From Gossypium raimondii (lineage: Eukaryota > Streptophyta > Magnoliopsida > Malvales > Malvaceae), in assembly GCF_025698545.1 (NCBI RefSeq), contig NC_068571.1, positions 39,093,733 through 39,157,732 on the forward strand: a stretch of 64,000 bases of DNA. Reading direction: 5' to 3'. The notes below the pieces were generated by a model that had not been told where the DNA came from, searched no databases, and worked only from the letters and a program-made list of their open reading frames with translations. Positions within the stretch are counted from its first letter, which is position 1, and each line of letters opens with the position of its first letter. Positions 46,812 to 59,200 of this stretch are shown here, piece by piece. A program made the translations under genes and the position numbers.

Positions 46812-49800
46812 GGCTGTGTTTGATAGGGGAAAACCAATTCCGGAATTGGTTTTACACGTTTTCCAGTGTTTGATAGCAGGAAAATATTTTCCTTTTGTAA
46901 AACCAATTCCGCAACACGGGAAAATCTATTACAAATTTGGGGAAAATGTCTTACGCTTTTGAACTCGGTAAGACATTTTCCGGAATGACGCCTTCTTCTC
47001 CCCTTTCCCCTTTCCCCTTTCCCTTCCCCTTCCCTTTTCCCTTCCCCTTGGGTTGCAAATCAGTTTGGTCAAGGACCTCTTCCGGTTCCTCCTTAATCCA
47101 GGTAAGGCTCATTCTTCTTCTTCCGTTCTTCATTCCTTTTTCTTCTTCTGTTCTTCATCTTCTCTTGTCAGCATATTCTGTTTTGTTTCCTCTCTTCCTC
47201 TCTCGTTCTTTGATTTCTAACATTTTTATTTTAATGAATTATGCTGATTGTCATTAAATTGAGAGAAAGTATAGTAGCCGATGAAGATTGTAGATTATCT
47301 ATTGGGCTATTCGCCTCCTATTTGGGCGACTTTTCTTGCTGGATGATATTTTGGTTATATTTTGGTTATATACAGATGGTTGATTATGTCATTTAAGCAT
47401 ATATTCTTCATAAATCTCCCCTTGAAAAAAAAAAAGAAAAAGAACTTTCTTCAGTTCAATGGTGTTATTCAATGACTACCTTTTTTACTATGCAGGGTGC
47501 TGTATACGCCATAGATATGATTATGGAGCCATCATCCTACTAGGTAATCATTTTGGATTTGGTTTTAGCTATTACACAAGCTTCTGAATATAAAATGCTA
47601 ACATCACACAACTTACTTTTTTTTTGATAAATCACACAACTTACTATCAAATGAATATACAAGGGAACATCTTTGTGGCCAATGTCTAATCCCTTGCTCA
47701 AATTACCAGTGATGCCATGGACTTGTGATAGTTCACTATTTGTCTGCTAGGTGAGCAGATATGGAAGAGAGCAAAGCTCTTCCCCAAAACGTAGATGGAT
47801 AGGATAAGAAGTGGACTAGGGTAATCTTTTATATGAAACAGAGTATTCATTGATGGTTTATTGCATTGCCTCTAGTGAGATTCATAGGCATCTTCACTAA
47901 ATGTATATTATATGATAACCAGTTGGGTTTGGGTTAAGTCTAGAACTGTTTTCTACTTTTGCTTTGTGCATTTTTTGGCTAGGATGAGTTGTACAGGGCA
48001 AGCAAAACAAATCTTTAGCTTCTGAGAATTCCCTATTTCTTTTTCTGAAGAATTTTGTCAGCTCTTCTTAATTGTACCAAAGCATCAAACTTGTATAAAT
48101 ATGTGAAGCAATGCCCTTAGAAATGTGCAGATGTTACTATTAGCTAGTAGCTGCACTTCCTTAGAATCTTCTATTAGATGTTTTCGTACCAAAGTTTAGC
48201 AGTGTAACAGTCTGACGCCATATATTTATTTAACTAAAATATGGCTTGTGATATTTTGCTGCATTTGAGGTAATGTTCTTAATAACATTAAGAAAATGAT
48301 AGTAATTATCCCCTTTCGTTTTAATGCATATTTAAATGGAAATGGTTTTTTGTGATCAAAATGAAAAGAATAGAGCACATATTTCGAAGTGGCTAAGGTT
48401 ATCCATTAGAATGTATGGAAGTTTTGAGAAGTCATTGGACGAGCTGAGATCCTTTTTCAGATAAGTCAAGGTCCGTTTTGAGTTCCTTTATTAATATTTC
48501 CTTTCTTTTTAGACTGTTTGGTTTTCTTGTGCATGGACTGTGGTCTAATGGTGTTACATAAGGTCTTTTCTCTGGCTTCACTTGTTTGCAGGACTTGGTT
48601 TTCAAGAACAAGGTTTGTAATATGAACCCCATATTCTTTTAGGGAAATATAGTCATTTTTCTCATGTTGTACTAGCTAAACTGTATTGTTCTTTTATATA
48701 TGTGCTGCTATAATTTTACTGGGTTGTTAGACATTATTTTAACTCACACGACTTGTACCTGATGCAAATGTCTATATATACATGACAAACACATTCTAAA
48801 CATGAAAATATGAGTTCCATTTTACTAATATCTCTTGCGACTGGTGCCTGATGTGATGTCCATATATCAAAACATGAAAATGTTGGTTCCAATTTACATA
48901 TCATGAAGATGGTAGTTATATAATTTTACATTCATGTGTTTTGGTGTGATTGCGATCAAGGATGGTTTCTTTGAGGGAAAGACTGGTTGTGTCTCATGTA
49001 TGTGCGCAATGGGGAAGAGCGGATCTGTGCTCTCAAAGACATTGGTCCTAAGTAGTTTCAAATTCATTTATTGCAAATCTTAGATGGAACCATAAAAGAC
49101 TCTGGCAAGATTAAATGCGGTTTTGATGTTTTGTTTTGGGTTTGGATAGAAAAAGAGAACAACAATATAACTGGTTTCTTGTTGTGCTATGGATTCTGTT
49201 TTGCTTTTCTTTTCAATAATTTTATTATCTCGTCTTTATTTTTTGTGTTGGTAACATTTAAATTCTAGCTTTTAATTGCATATTACACTTGCATTAGTTA
49301 CCCAATATATATTAATGTAGCAATTTAAGTTTGACATATCATTTAGTACGAGTTAATACAATATACTAGTTTTTAAAAAATGAAATTTTCTAATAATTAC
49401 AATATTTTTATTTTAATTTAAATCCCATGTTAAATATATGTATCACAAGAATTAGATTGGATAAAAGTAGAATCAAATTAATATAAAATTTAAATACAAA
49501 TAAATGTTTTAATAATGAAGAAGTAAAATCAAATCGGTATAATCTACAAATAGATGAACATTTCAATTTAATTAGATAAAACTTTTATTAATAAAAAATT
49601 ATTTATAAATAAATCATTGCAATATGTGTAAAAATAATTTAAAATATAAAATTTATTAATATGTATATAAATTTATTAATATATGTAAAAACAACTTTTT
49701 AGGAAAATATTTTCAGAAATCACAAACAAGAGAAAATATTTTACACTGATTCAATCAAACACCAAAAAATATTTTCCAGTAAATCATTTTACAGAAAAGT

Positions 49801-49858
49801 AAAATATTTTTCAGAAATCATTTTACGAAAAACATTTTATTGCCAATCAAACAGACCG
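46812..49858. mobile_element. Candidate PIF/Harbinger-like element, 3.05 kb, non-autonomous
   Basis: The left end GGCTGTGTTTGATAGGGG and the reverse complement of the right end CGGTCTGTTTGATTGGC match at 12 of the first 16 positions. Both are followed by sub-terminal copies of TGTTTGAT and GGAAAATATTTT. A TAA flanks each side (46809-46811, 49859-49861), as expected for the 3-bp TWA target of PIF/Harbinger elements. No transposase frame is visible. The interior contains a C/T-rich tract (46995-47050), a strong donor CAG|GTAAGG at 47102 and an acceptor TATGCAG at about 47495, so part of it looks like captured gene sequence. Confidence 0.45.
46994..47052. repeat. CCCTTT-type pyrimidine tract
   Basis: Runs of CCCTTT, CCCCTTT and CCCTTC follow one another. 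The open frames across it (a PFPFPF run on the plus strand, a GKGKGK run on the minus strand) are products of this tract and not genes. Confidence 0.85.
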
Positions 49859-49861
49859 TAA

Positions 49862-50260
49862 AACTCAAAAATAGAAATGGGAGGAATTGTAAAAGTAGAA
49901 AGCAAACAAGGTGCAAGGAAAATAAGGACGTTTGTCCTGGAAGTCAAACCCTGTGACACTTCTCATTGGCTCATTGCATAAAACTCCAATAACTCTCTGA
50001 CCGTTCCTTCCGTTGGAGCTTCAAAACTCAACTGCTCACTATTTTTCACCGCGAAATTTCAACCAAACAGTCCCTAACCCGCAAAAAGAAAACCAAAATC
50101 AAAACCAAAACCAAAACCAAAATCAAACCTAATCTTACTCGGTTCCTGAAACCTCCTTCACTCCCCATCCGATCCCAAAAAAGAAAGCAGATCTCTATAG
50201 AAGAAAAGAAAAGTCGTTGCGAGGCGGTGATGTTTGTTCTCGATCTGGAGTTGAAATGAA
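49862..50260 (+). promoter_or_regulatory. Promoter and leader of the VPS50-like gene
   Basis: GC content rises here. ATTGG (inverted CCAAT) lies near 49964, followed by an A/C-rich leader with CAAAACCAAAACC repeats (50090-50130). An ATG at 50230 opens a 9-residue upstream frame ending at 50259, and a second ATG at 50256, overlapping that stop, opens a frame that runs into the main coding frame. No clear TATA box. Confidence 0.5.
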
Positions 50261-53200
50261 ATGCAGCAGCCGCAGCCGAATCTGTTCCCCTTCGGCAGCG
50301 TTTTTGGCAATCCTTTTCTGTTGAATGCCGGCGTTGGCGATTTAAGTGACGCTGGATTTGAGAGCTCTAGGTTTTTCTTCTTGGTCCCGTTTTTATTATT
50401 TCAAGGCGGTGGAATGGATTTCTCCAATGTGGGGGAAAAATTCCTCAGCTCCGTACGTTCCGCCCGATCGCTTGGTCTCTTGCCTTCCGTTTCTTCTTCT
50501 GACCGCCCCGAGGTAAGCAATGTAGCTCAAGGTTTATTGAATCTTTTGATATTTTGATTCTTGAGTTTGATTAACAAGTCTTTGTTGAGGTTTATTCCGC
50601 TGCATTTTGCTTAGTTTTAAGAAATTTGATAGTTGTCATAAATTAGTGTTATTTTTCTGAAGTTAAATTAATTTGACTGAAGTGAAAGTTAGTTTAGTTG
50701 CTGGACTTGCTATAAGTGCTGCATTCTAAACGACTCAAGGCTTTGTTTGGTTGTTACTTTTACTACTTCCCTTTTTCCTTAGAATTTTGCTACGAAGCAA
50801 ATAATAATGCACGTAAACTGAACATATGACTAAAATGCAACCTTGAATTCTAATATAATTGTCCACTATAAAAGTAAAATCATGCGTTTTGTTTAAAAGA
50901 AATTAAAAAAAAAAAATCTTCAAGGGCATTATTTACTTTTTATATCTCTGCGCATACAATTTTTTTATTTTTTTTTATTTTTGAGGCAAAATGCAAGTAG
51001 CAAAAGTAATTTCTGAACGGTCTCCAAGGAAAACAAACAAACAAACAGTGATAGAACTAGTTATGATTCTTTTATGTTTATTAATCTTGCTGGTTTTGTG
51101 ATTTATATGTCAGTCATGGTCTTTAGATGTTAGTTGATAGTTCTTATTGTCATGTTCACAAGCAATCTTAACTCAAATGAGTTGTAATTTCATATGTTCT
51201 TTATTATCATATATAGGTTCCTGCCCGAGCTGCAGCAGCAGCTGCTATTGCTCGTGCCCTTGCAGGATTGCCTCCTCATCAGAGATATAGTTTTCCCTCG
51301 GCTTCCGAAGAACTGAGGTCAATATATGGAAGCAGACCTCAAAGTCAAGTAGTTGAGGAGCTGGAGGAAGACTTCTATGAAGAGGTATTTCTTGGATATT
51401 TATGAATAGTTACACAGGCATTAATTTTCATTTCAGAACCACTGTTGATCCTTGATAGTGCAATGCAAAATCAGTGAAGCTGTATGTTTATAATTTCAGC
51501 TTCTGTTAGTTTTATTAAGCTGAATACTAAGGAGTTAATATGGTTGCAATTTTTTTTGTTTCAAGTTTTATTTTTTTAGTATTTCTTTATTGCTCTATTT
51601 CTTCTATCCATAGTAGTCATATGCTGAAAGTATATGCTTTGAATGCATAGCGGGAAAGGACATGAAAAATGCTGTTAAAAATATTGCTGGTGTGTTCTTG
51701 CTTTTCCATTTCTTGTTGGATAAGAGATTTTGAATACAGAGAGGAAGGGGGTAGGGGTGAAGGGAAGGAGCAACTGCAACCATAGTTCATTGGAAGCATA
51801 TAAGAGATAGTTTGAAAGGAATAAAAAATGGAACAACTAGTTTCTGTTTAATTTATTTATTTCTATTCTACTCAAGCATGGCAAATTATTTTTTATGTTT
51901 CTTCAATTTGTTTCCCTCTAGTTTTTTAAAGTTGATTTTAAATATGGTCAAATTGTATTAAAAAAGTCTATCTATGGCAGGAGTTTGATCCAATAAAACA
52001 CATCCTGGAGAATATTCCTTCTGAAGAAATTGATCTAGAACATTTTGAGAAACAGGTATTATTTTGATTTATTTATTTTCTTTTAATTTTCTTTTTGAAT
52101 TAGACTATTTCCTATTCTACTCATATTCTCTGGATTCACTGATCAGACTGTTAAAAAAGGTGAAAAGAATGACTTAAATAGCGGTTGTCCATTTGGCACT
52201 TCAACTATTTATGTTGTGTGAATGTCAGAGTTTTAATGCTTTATGTATTCCTTTCTTGGTGATTTTGATCCAATGAATATTGGTCAACTGCTGTTCACTA
52301 CAATGTTCAGATCACCTAAATTTTTTGTTTTGCCTCGAGCAAATGCTTTTTTTTTTTTCATTTTTTATATTGATTTATAGTGCATATTATAAGTTATGCA
52401 TTTGAAATTAGTTTGCTTACTCTCTTCATGAATAGTTAACCTTTATGAGTCATAATCCCATTGCTTGCTGTAACTTGTTTCGTTGTCCACAAACAGTTCT
52501 TTGCTCATTGTTACGTGTTTGAACACGCTAATAACTGATTATTATTTGGGCATTTGATCATGAGGTCTTCTGATAATGACAAAAGGTGTTGCCTGAGTTA
52601 TCAGTGGGCTGCTTTTTTGGTTTTTGTATTGCCTGAGTTTGACTAAGCAAGTGAGGAGCAAAGATCCTGGGGTGGACACTATTCCAGTGAGCTAAACATG
52701 TTTATGATTTATTCCTTGTAATCTGTGCATAACCTTTTCTTTCCTATACCTAATTTTACTTTTCAAGCATTTCAAGAGAAACTTGTTTGATTCTCTGAAG
52801 GCTATAACAATGGAGAGGTATAGTGTTCATCATGGCTTTGAGGACATTTGTGTTTCCATAGTTACTTTTATTTTCTTGAATTATGCCCTTTCCATGAATT
52901 CAATGATTATGTACTGCTAGTTGATATGGTCATTTGCACAAATCAATCCAGTACCAGGCCCTTTCTCCATCACCAAGGTTTCATCAAACTTCACTAATGA
53001 GAGTTCAGATTGAAACCATAAAAAAAAAAAGAAAGGTTCCAGATGAAAGTAGCTATCCATGGAGCTTTAATGTATATCTTGTTAGCCGTTTGATAATTTT
53101 TTTTATTACTAAATTTATAAACTTCTACTTATGTTAAATATGGCTGATTAATTTCACCTGTTTGAGCATTAGCTCACTAGTTTTTTTTTTTTTTTTTGAA

Positions 53201-56200
53201 AAAATAGGTAATTAGTTGTTAAATGAGGATTTGGCAAAAGGCTGGAGAGGGAGGTTATGTATTCTGTTGAATGTTCCTGTTTCTGGGAGTTCATAATGGA
53301 TTGCTATGAGACAGCTTCCTCTCTGGAATTTTCATTAAGTTGATCTATTTGGTCATGCATCTCCATCTCTTTTGTAGGCCACTCTTAGATTAGCACAACT
53401 GGACATAGTAGCAGAACAGTTATCCCATCGTGTCATGGAGCATCATGAAGTAATGGGTAAGTTTTCTAATGAGATTTCTCACATTTTCACTGCAATTGCA
53501 AGGATGTAGACTCTATTATATAAATTCTTGCTCACCTATCAATGATTAAAATAAAAGGCATGTATTTTTGCATCTTTGAATGAAGTTGTCAATTGATATT
53601 TTTAAACTCACTTTTCCCAACCCATACTTTTTTCAACTGCAACAACAATGCCAAATTAGGAGTCACTAATGTTGGCCCCATGTTGCTAATTACTCAGTAA
53701 AGATTGAAACATTAGTATGCTTATTTGTAAGTTTAACTTGGCATGATGCGTTATAGTTTTGGTTTCATTGATGTTTGTATTAAGATATATACTTTATACA
53801 TATATCTGTGGGGTTATACAGAGTGGTTGATTTGGTTGTCTTTTGGTTCTTTCTTTAGTTAAGGGGTCAATTTTTTAATTTAACTATTGCTTTGGAGGAG
53901 GGGCTGGAAGTGTTTAAGATTTTTTATTCTATCTTAGATTTTAGTTATTGTGTGTCCTATGTTGATGGTTTTTCAGAGGTTCAGAATTCATTTTGTCTTT
54001 CTTTAAGTGAGGTTTTGATACGTGCTTTTGGCCAGTGAAGGGTATGAATTTGGTCAGGGAATTGGAGAGAGACTTGAAGGTTGCAAATATCATCTGCATG
54101 GTAAGCATATGCATTGTAGTATTCATGTACGGTTAGGGGTGTTCAAACGGTTGGTTCAGTTATTAACTGAACCGAATTACTATTAACCGAATTATCCGAA
54201 ATGTAAAAATCTTTAACCGTTAACCGAACCTAATTTTTTTTCAAATACATTAACCAAACCGAAATATTTCGGTTAATTCGGTCGGTTAACCAAATTAACC
54301 GAAATTTATATGTTTTTGTCTTTTGGTTAAAATAAGTATAAAACATATAAAAAAATACATTGCTAATGTTCATTTTCTTTTTCTTTAATAGTTCAAAAAA
54401 TTATATTATATATAATATATATTATTTATTTCGATTAATATAAAAAATAATAGTTCAAAAAATACATTGCTAATATAAAAAATATATTATATATAATGTA
54501 TATTATTTAATTCGGTTAATTACCCTATTTCGAACCGAATTAACCGATAACCGAAATTTCAAAAAATCATTAACCAACTTCCAATTGAACTAAATTCGGC
54601 CACCGACCAATTAACCGGATTAGATCGGTTCAGTCAGTTAATTCGGTTTTAATTGAACTATGAACACCCCTATGTATGGTTGTTAAAGAACCACTTCTGG
54701 AGAAATGTCTGCTTATTTTTTCTGTTTGTTTCCCTGTACCTGGTGATTCTGATAACTACAGTTGATATTACCAGTACAGCTGTTATGCTGCTATTGGATC
54801 TGTAGCTCATTAGAGTTTGCATTATGGTGTTTGTAGAATGGAAGGAGGCATCTAACCTCATCGATGAATGAGGTTTCAAGGGACCTTGTTGTGAATACTG
54901 ATTCTAAGAAGAAGCAAGCTCTTATGGTAAACCTCTCTTATACATGCCTTACCAATGCCTCTCTTTGACTGTGACTATGTATTCCTTCCTTTTTGACTCT
55001 CTGGGAAGAAAGAATAATGTTTTAATATTCTTCATGGTTCTCATTACAGGACTTGCTTCTAGTATTGGCTGAACTTCTTCATGCACGGGACATGCAAATA
55101 TCTCTTGAATCCCTTGTTCAGGAAAATAATTACTGCAAGGTAGTTTGTGCCAGTAAGCAGTAACATAAGTTTCATTGCCTTTGATTCTTCAGTTTTTCCC
55201 TTCAATTTACTTTATCTTAATTATTTTCTATCACTCTAAAAGAATTCACTGAGTATAAGTTACTGCACAGGCATTTCAAGTACTATCCGAGTATCTACAA
55301 GTACTTGATAGTTTCTCAGAGCTCTCAGTTATACAAGAGATGAGCAATGGTGTTGAGGTGAGTATTAACTTTTTGTTATGTAGTTCTTACATAATTTTTA
55401 TCAAAAGGTATTTATCTTTCTGTCTCCCTCTCTTAGTTTCTGTTTCTATATATATTAAGAGCGTATGAAAGCTATTTGTTAAGTTGTGATGCTGCATCTT
55501 ATTTCTCTGGACCAAATTCTTGTTCGTTCTTATTCCTTGCTCATACCCAATTATGGATTAAAACCTAAAGTAAGCTTCTTTTAACTATTTTAATTATTAA
55601 TGCAGTTTTGGCTAGGAAGAGCTCTTCAAAAGCTGGATTCACTCTTGTTAGGAGTGTGCCAGGAGTTTAAAGAAGAAGGCTATTTAACTGTCAGTTTTTA
55701 TTCCCTGCCGCCAAATTATTTTATTTGTCTTAAGCGTTTTTAAACATGAAGTGGCTGCCTCATGACAAGTTCAATTTATGGTCAATATGCTTGATAAAAT
55801 GGATGATGTATCATTTTTGCACCTTTGTACGGCTATATTTCATTTGTATGCATGGAATACTAGTGACGCAGATTAGAAGATCGGCTACTGATGCTTGATA
55901 CTTTGAGCATGAGAACTATCTCAACTTTGTTTTGATATTTTTTACTAGTGAAGATACTGCTGCGACCTGCTCCCTTGCTCCCTTTTTGATTTTCTGCTGG
56001 TCTAGTGCTTGTGTGTTTTCTCTTACTTACATGGAGACTAATCCAAGTTTTCTATTTAGTTTGTATGCGCATTAGAAACTCCTTTGCTCTATAGTCATTG
56101 CTGGAACTCTGATCAAGGTTATTTAGTTTTCACTGATAGATAATTGCACTATTTTTATTGATAATAGAAGTTTTTATTATAGTTGCTGAGCTAGTCATTC

Positions 56201-59200
56201 TTTGCCTATGACACATGCTTGGGTTAATCAATTTTAGAAAATTTTAAATTCTTATATAGTATTATATTTTTTTCTTCACCAAAATATTCAACTCTCCTTC
56301 TTTCTCCTCTGGATTGGCCTTTTGGGTTGTTTTGCAATTAGCATAAATCTTCTCATTCCTGTAGTCTACATGCTAGGCCTTGTCAAGTTTATTTACATTT
56401 TTCTCACTCTTTTGAGGGAAACTGCATATTATAGTGTTTTCATTATTTATTCTTTCAAAATTGAGGTTAGTGTGTCTGTTTTGCTTCAGGTGGTTGACGC
56501 ATATGCTTTACTAGGAGATGTCTCTGGTCTTGCTGAAAAGATGCAAAGTTTTTTCATGCAAGAAGTTATCTCAGAAACTCACTCTGTTTTGAAGAGTATT
56601 GTTCATGAGGTATGATGTCATATTAATGTTTTGGCAATATAGATGGTAGATTCTGGGAAAATACGTATGGCACCTCAGTTTTGTTTACTACTTAATTTTA
56701 ATATACTAGTTACATACTCTAGAAAATTATTTTAACCTACATGGTGATAAGTATGTGATGTGAAATTCTAGATTTGAGGCCTTCTCCTTTACAATCTATT
56801 AATGTACATGATGCACTACTTGATAAAGGATGCTGAGGTTACATAGTGCCTTTTCTAGGTAATTATATTGATACAAATTCAAATTTAGTGATTTGGATGA
56901 TAATGTGTAGAGTTCCATACATAAACTAGCAGTCTTTTCCAGGGAGAAGGAATCTCGATTACACTGGTTGATCATTATGGACAGGAAACCATTAATAAAA
57001 GAGAGAACTAATCATAAATTTCTTGTTTGAGTCTTCCTCTGCTTCTCACTTTTGTGTAGGTCATTTTCTTGGAAAATTCTCCTTGGTCTTCTTTATGTCC
57101 TCTTTGCCTTTTGCACCTTATGATACTATTTTTTTCACTGTCTTATGATAGAACTTGATTGATTTATTAACTTTTCAGGATCAAGATGCACATTTGCAAA
57201 ATAGTAGGTATGCTTTCTAAACTTAAGTAATTTTGTATCAATTATGTCTTGATATTTTGCCATGATCTCTAACTTACGTTTTGATTTGACTCCAGACTCA
57301 CCTACAGTGATCTATGCCTTCAGATACCTGAATCTAAGTATAGGCAGTGTTTATTAAAAACACTAGCTGTCTTGTTCAAATTGATTTGTTCTTATCATGA
57401 AATCATGAGCTTCCAGCTGGAGAATGAGGTCGACTTGAATCCTTCCTCTTTTGCATTTGTTTATGTAGAAAATTTGTTGTTGTTTTAGTTCTAGTGACTA
57501 TTTCTGCTTAAAAATTCCTGTTGTATACAACTATTTCTTCTTGTGAAATTTATAGAATTTGTTGGAATCCCTATAATTAAGGATAGAAATCTGTTGGAAT
57601 CCCTATAATTAAGGATAGAAATCTTACCTTATTACTAGTAGTTCCATTGTAAATAGAAACTAATCTCGATTCTTGATTCTTAGGAAATTAGGATTTGTTT
57701 CCTTTAAAATGGTTATTCCTCTCTTTATAATCGTAAACTAAAGCGGTAGAATTACAATGAATTGTTTCCTCCGGGTTTTTCATGGCATCGAGCTTTAGGA
57801 TTCATTCGATCCTATTTTTTCTCTAATTTCCTTCCTAAAAATTCCTTGGTTTAGTCCTCCAATGGGTGATATCAATGAAAATTTCTCTAAACCGAGACAT
57901 CACAAATAACTCGAATATCAATCGGGAATCACTCAAGGTGAAATTAATTCCTCCCTTATAATCACCAATCATCGGCTAAATGGGAAGAACTTCTTGCAAT
58001 GGTCTCAATCGGTTCTTATGGTGATTTGTGGTCGTGGCAAATTAGGGTACATCAATGGAGAAATTCCACGACCAACCATAGCTGATCCTACTTATGCCAC
58101 TTGGGAACTCAACAATTCAATTGTAATGGCTTGGCTAATCAATTCGATGGAAGGCCATATAAGCCGCACCTATCTTTTTTTCAAAACTGCAAAAGACATG
58201 TGGGATGCAGTCAAAGAAAACTACTCAGATCTTGGAAACGCCTCCCAAGTATTTGAGATCAAGCTTAAGTTAAAGGATATCCGACAAGGAACACTCGAGG
58301 TAACTCACTACTACAACAATCTGAAAATTTTGTGGCAAGAACTGGATATGTATTATGAGGCAAATTGGGGTGAAGGCGTAGAACACAATAGGTTTATGAC
58401 CCATCTCAAAAATGAACGTCTTTATGAGTTTTTAGCAGGACTGAACCGTGAGTTAGACGAGGTCCGTGGCCGAATTCTAGGCAGATCACCTCTTCCAACG
58501 ATCGTTGAAGCATTTGCAGAAGTTAGAAGAGAGGAAAAGCGTCGTCTTGTCATGATGGGAGATCCAAAGGAACCTAAACCTATGACCCCGATTTCTAACC
58601 GTCCTACTGAATCCTCTGCACTCATCTCCAAAGGTCCACAGCCACAAAAACAACGTGCTGGAAATGATTCTGGATCAACAAGACCATGGTGTAGTCACTG
58701 CAATCGTGTTGGTCATACAAAAGAAAAATGCTTCAAACTCCATGGCTATCCTGAAAATAAACAGAAGGATAATAAGACTGTCATGTTATCCTCCACTACT
58801 GTTGATGATGTTCTTGATGTTCGCTTAACCAAAACAAAACTTGAGACTCTCCATAAGATACTTGGTACTCCCACTACTCATGGATCTCTAGCCACTCAAG
58901 GTACTGCCATCAACATTGCTTTTGAATCTAATAATCAATCTCCTTGGATACTCGATTCGGGCGCCTCCGATCACATGACAGGTGACTCCATGTTGTTTCA
59001 CACCTACACTCCTTGTCATAACAAATCCCGAATCCGCATAGCTGATGGTTCTTACTCACTTGTGGCTGGAATAGGAGAAGTACAAATGACAGAGAGTTTT
59101 TCTCTCGATAAAGTCTTACATGTCCCAAACTTGTCTTGTAATTTACTTTCAATTAGTAAACTTACTAAGGATGAAAAAGTTCTTGCCGAATTTTCTGCAA

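Noticed and set aside
46937-47257. 106-residue frame with a PFPFPF run
   Set aside because: It is a translation of a CCCTTT tract inside a TIR element; the opposite strand is also open (GKGKGK), as expected for simple sequence.
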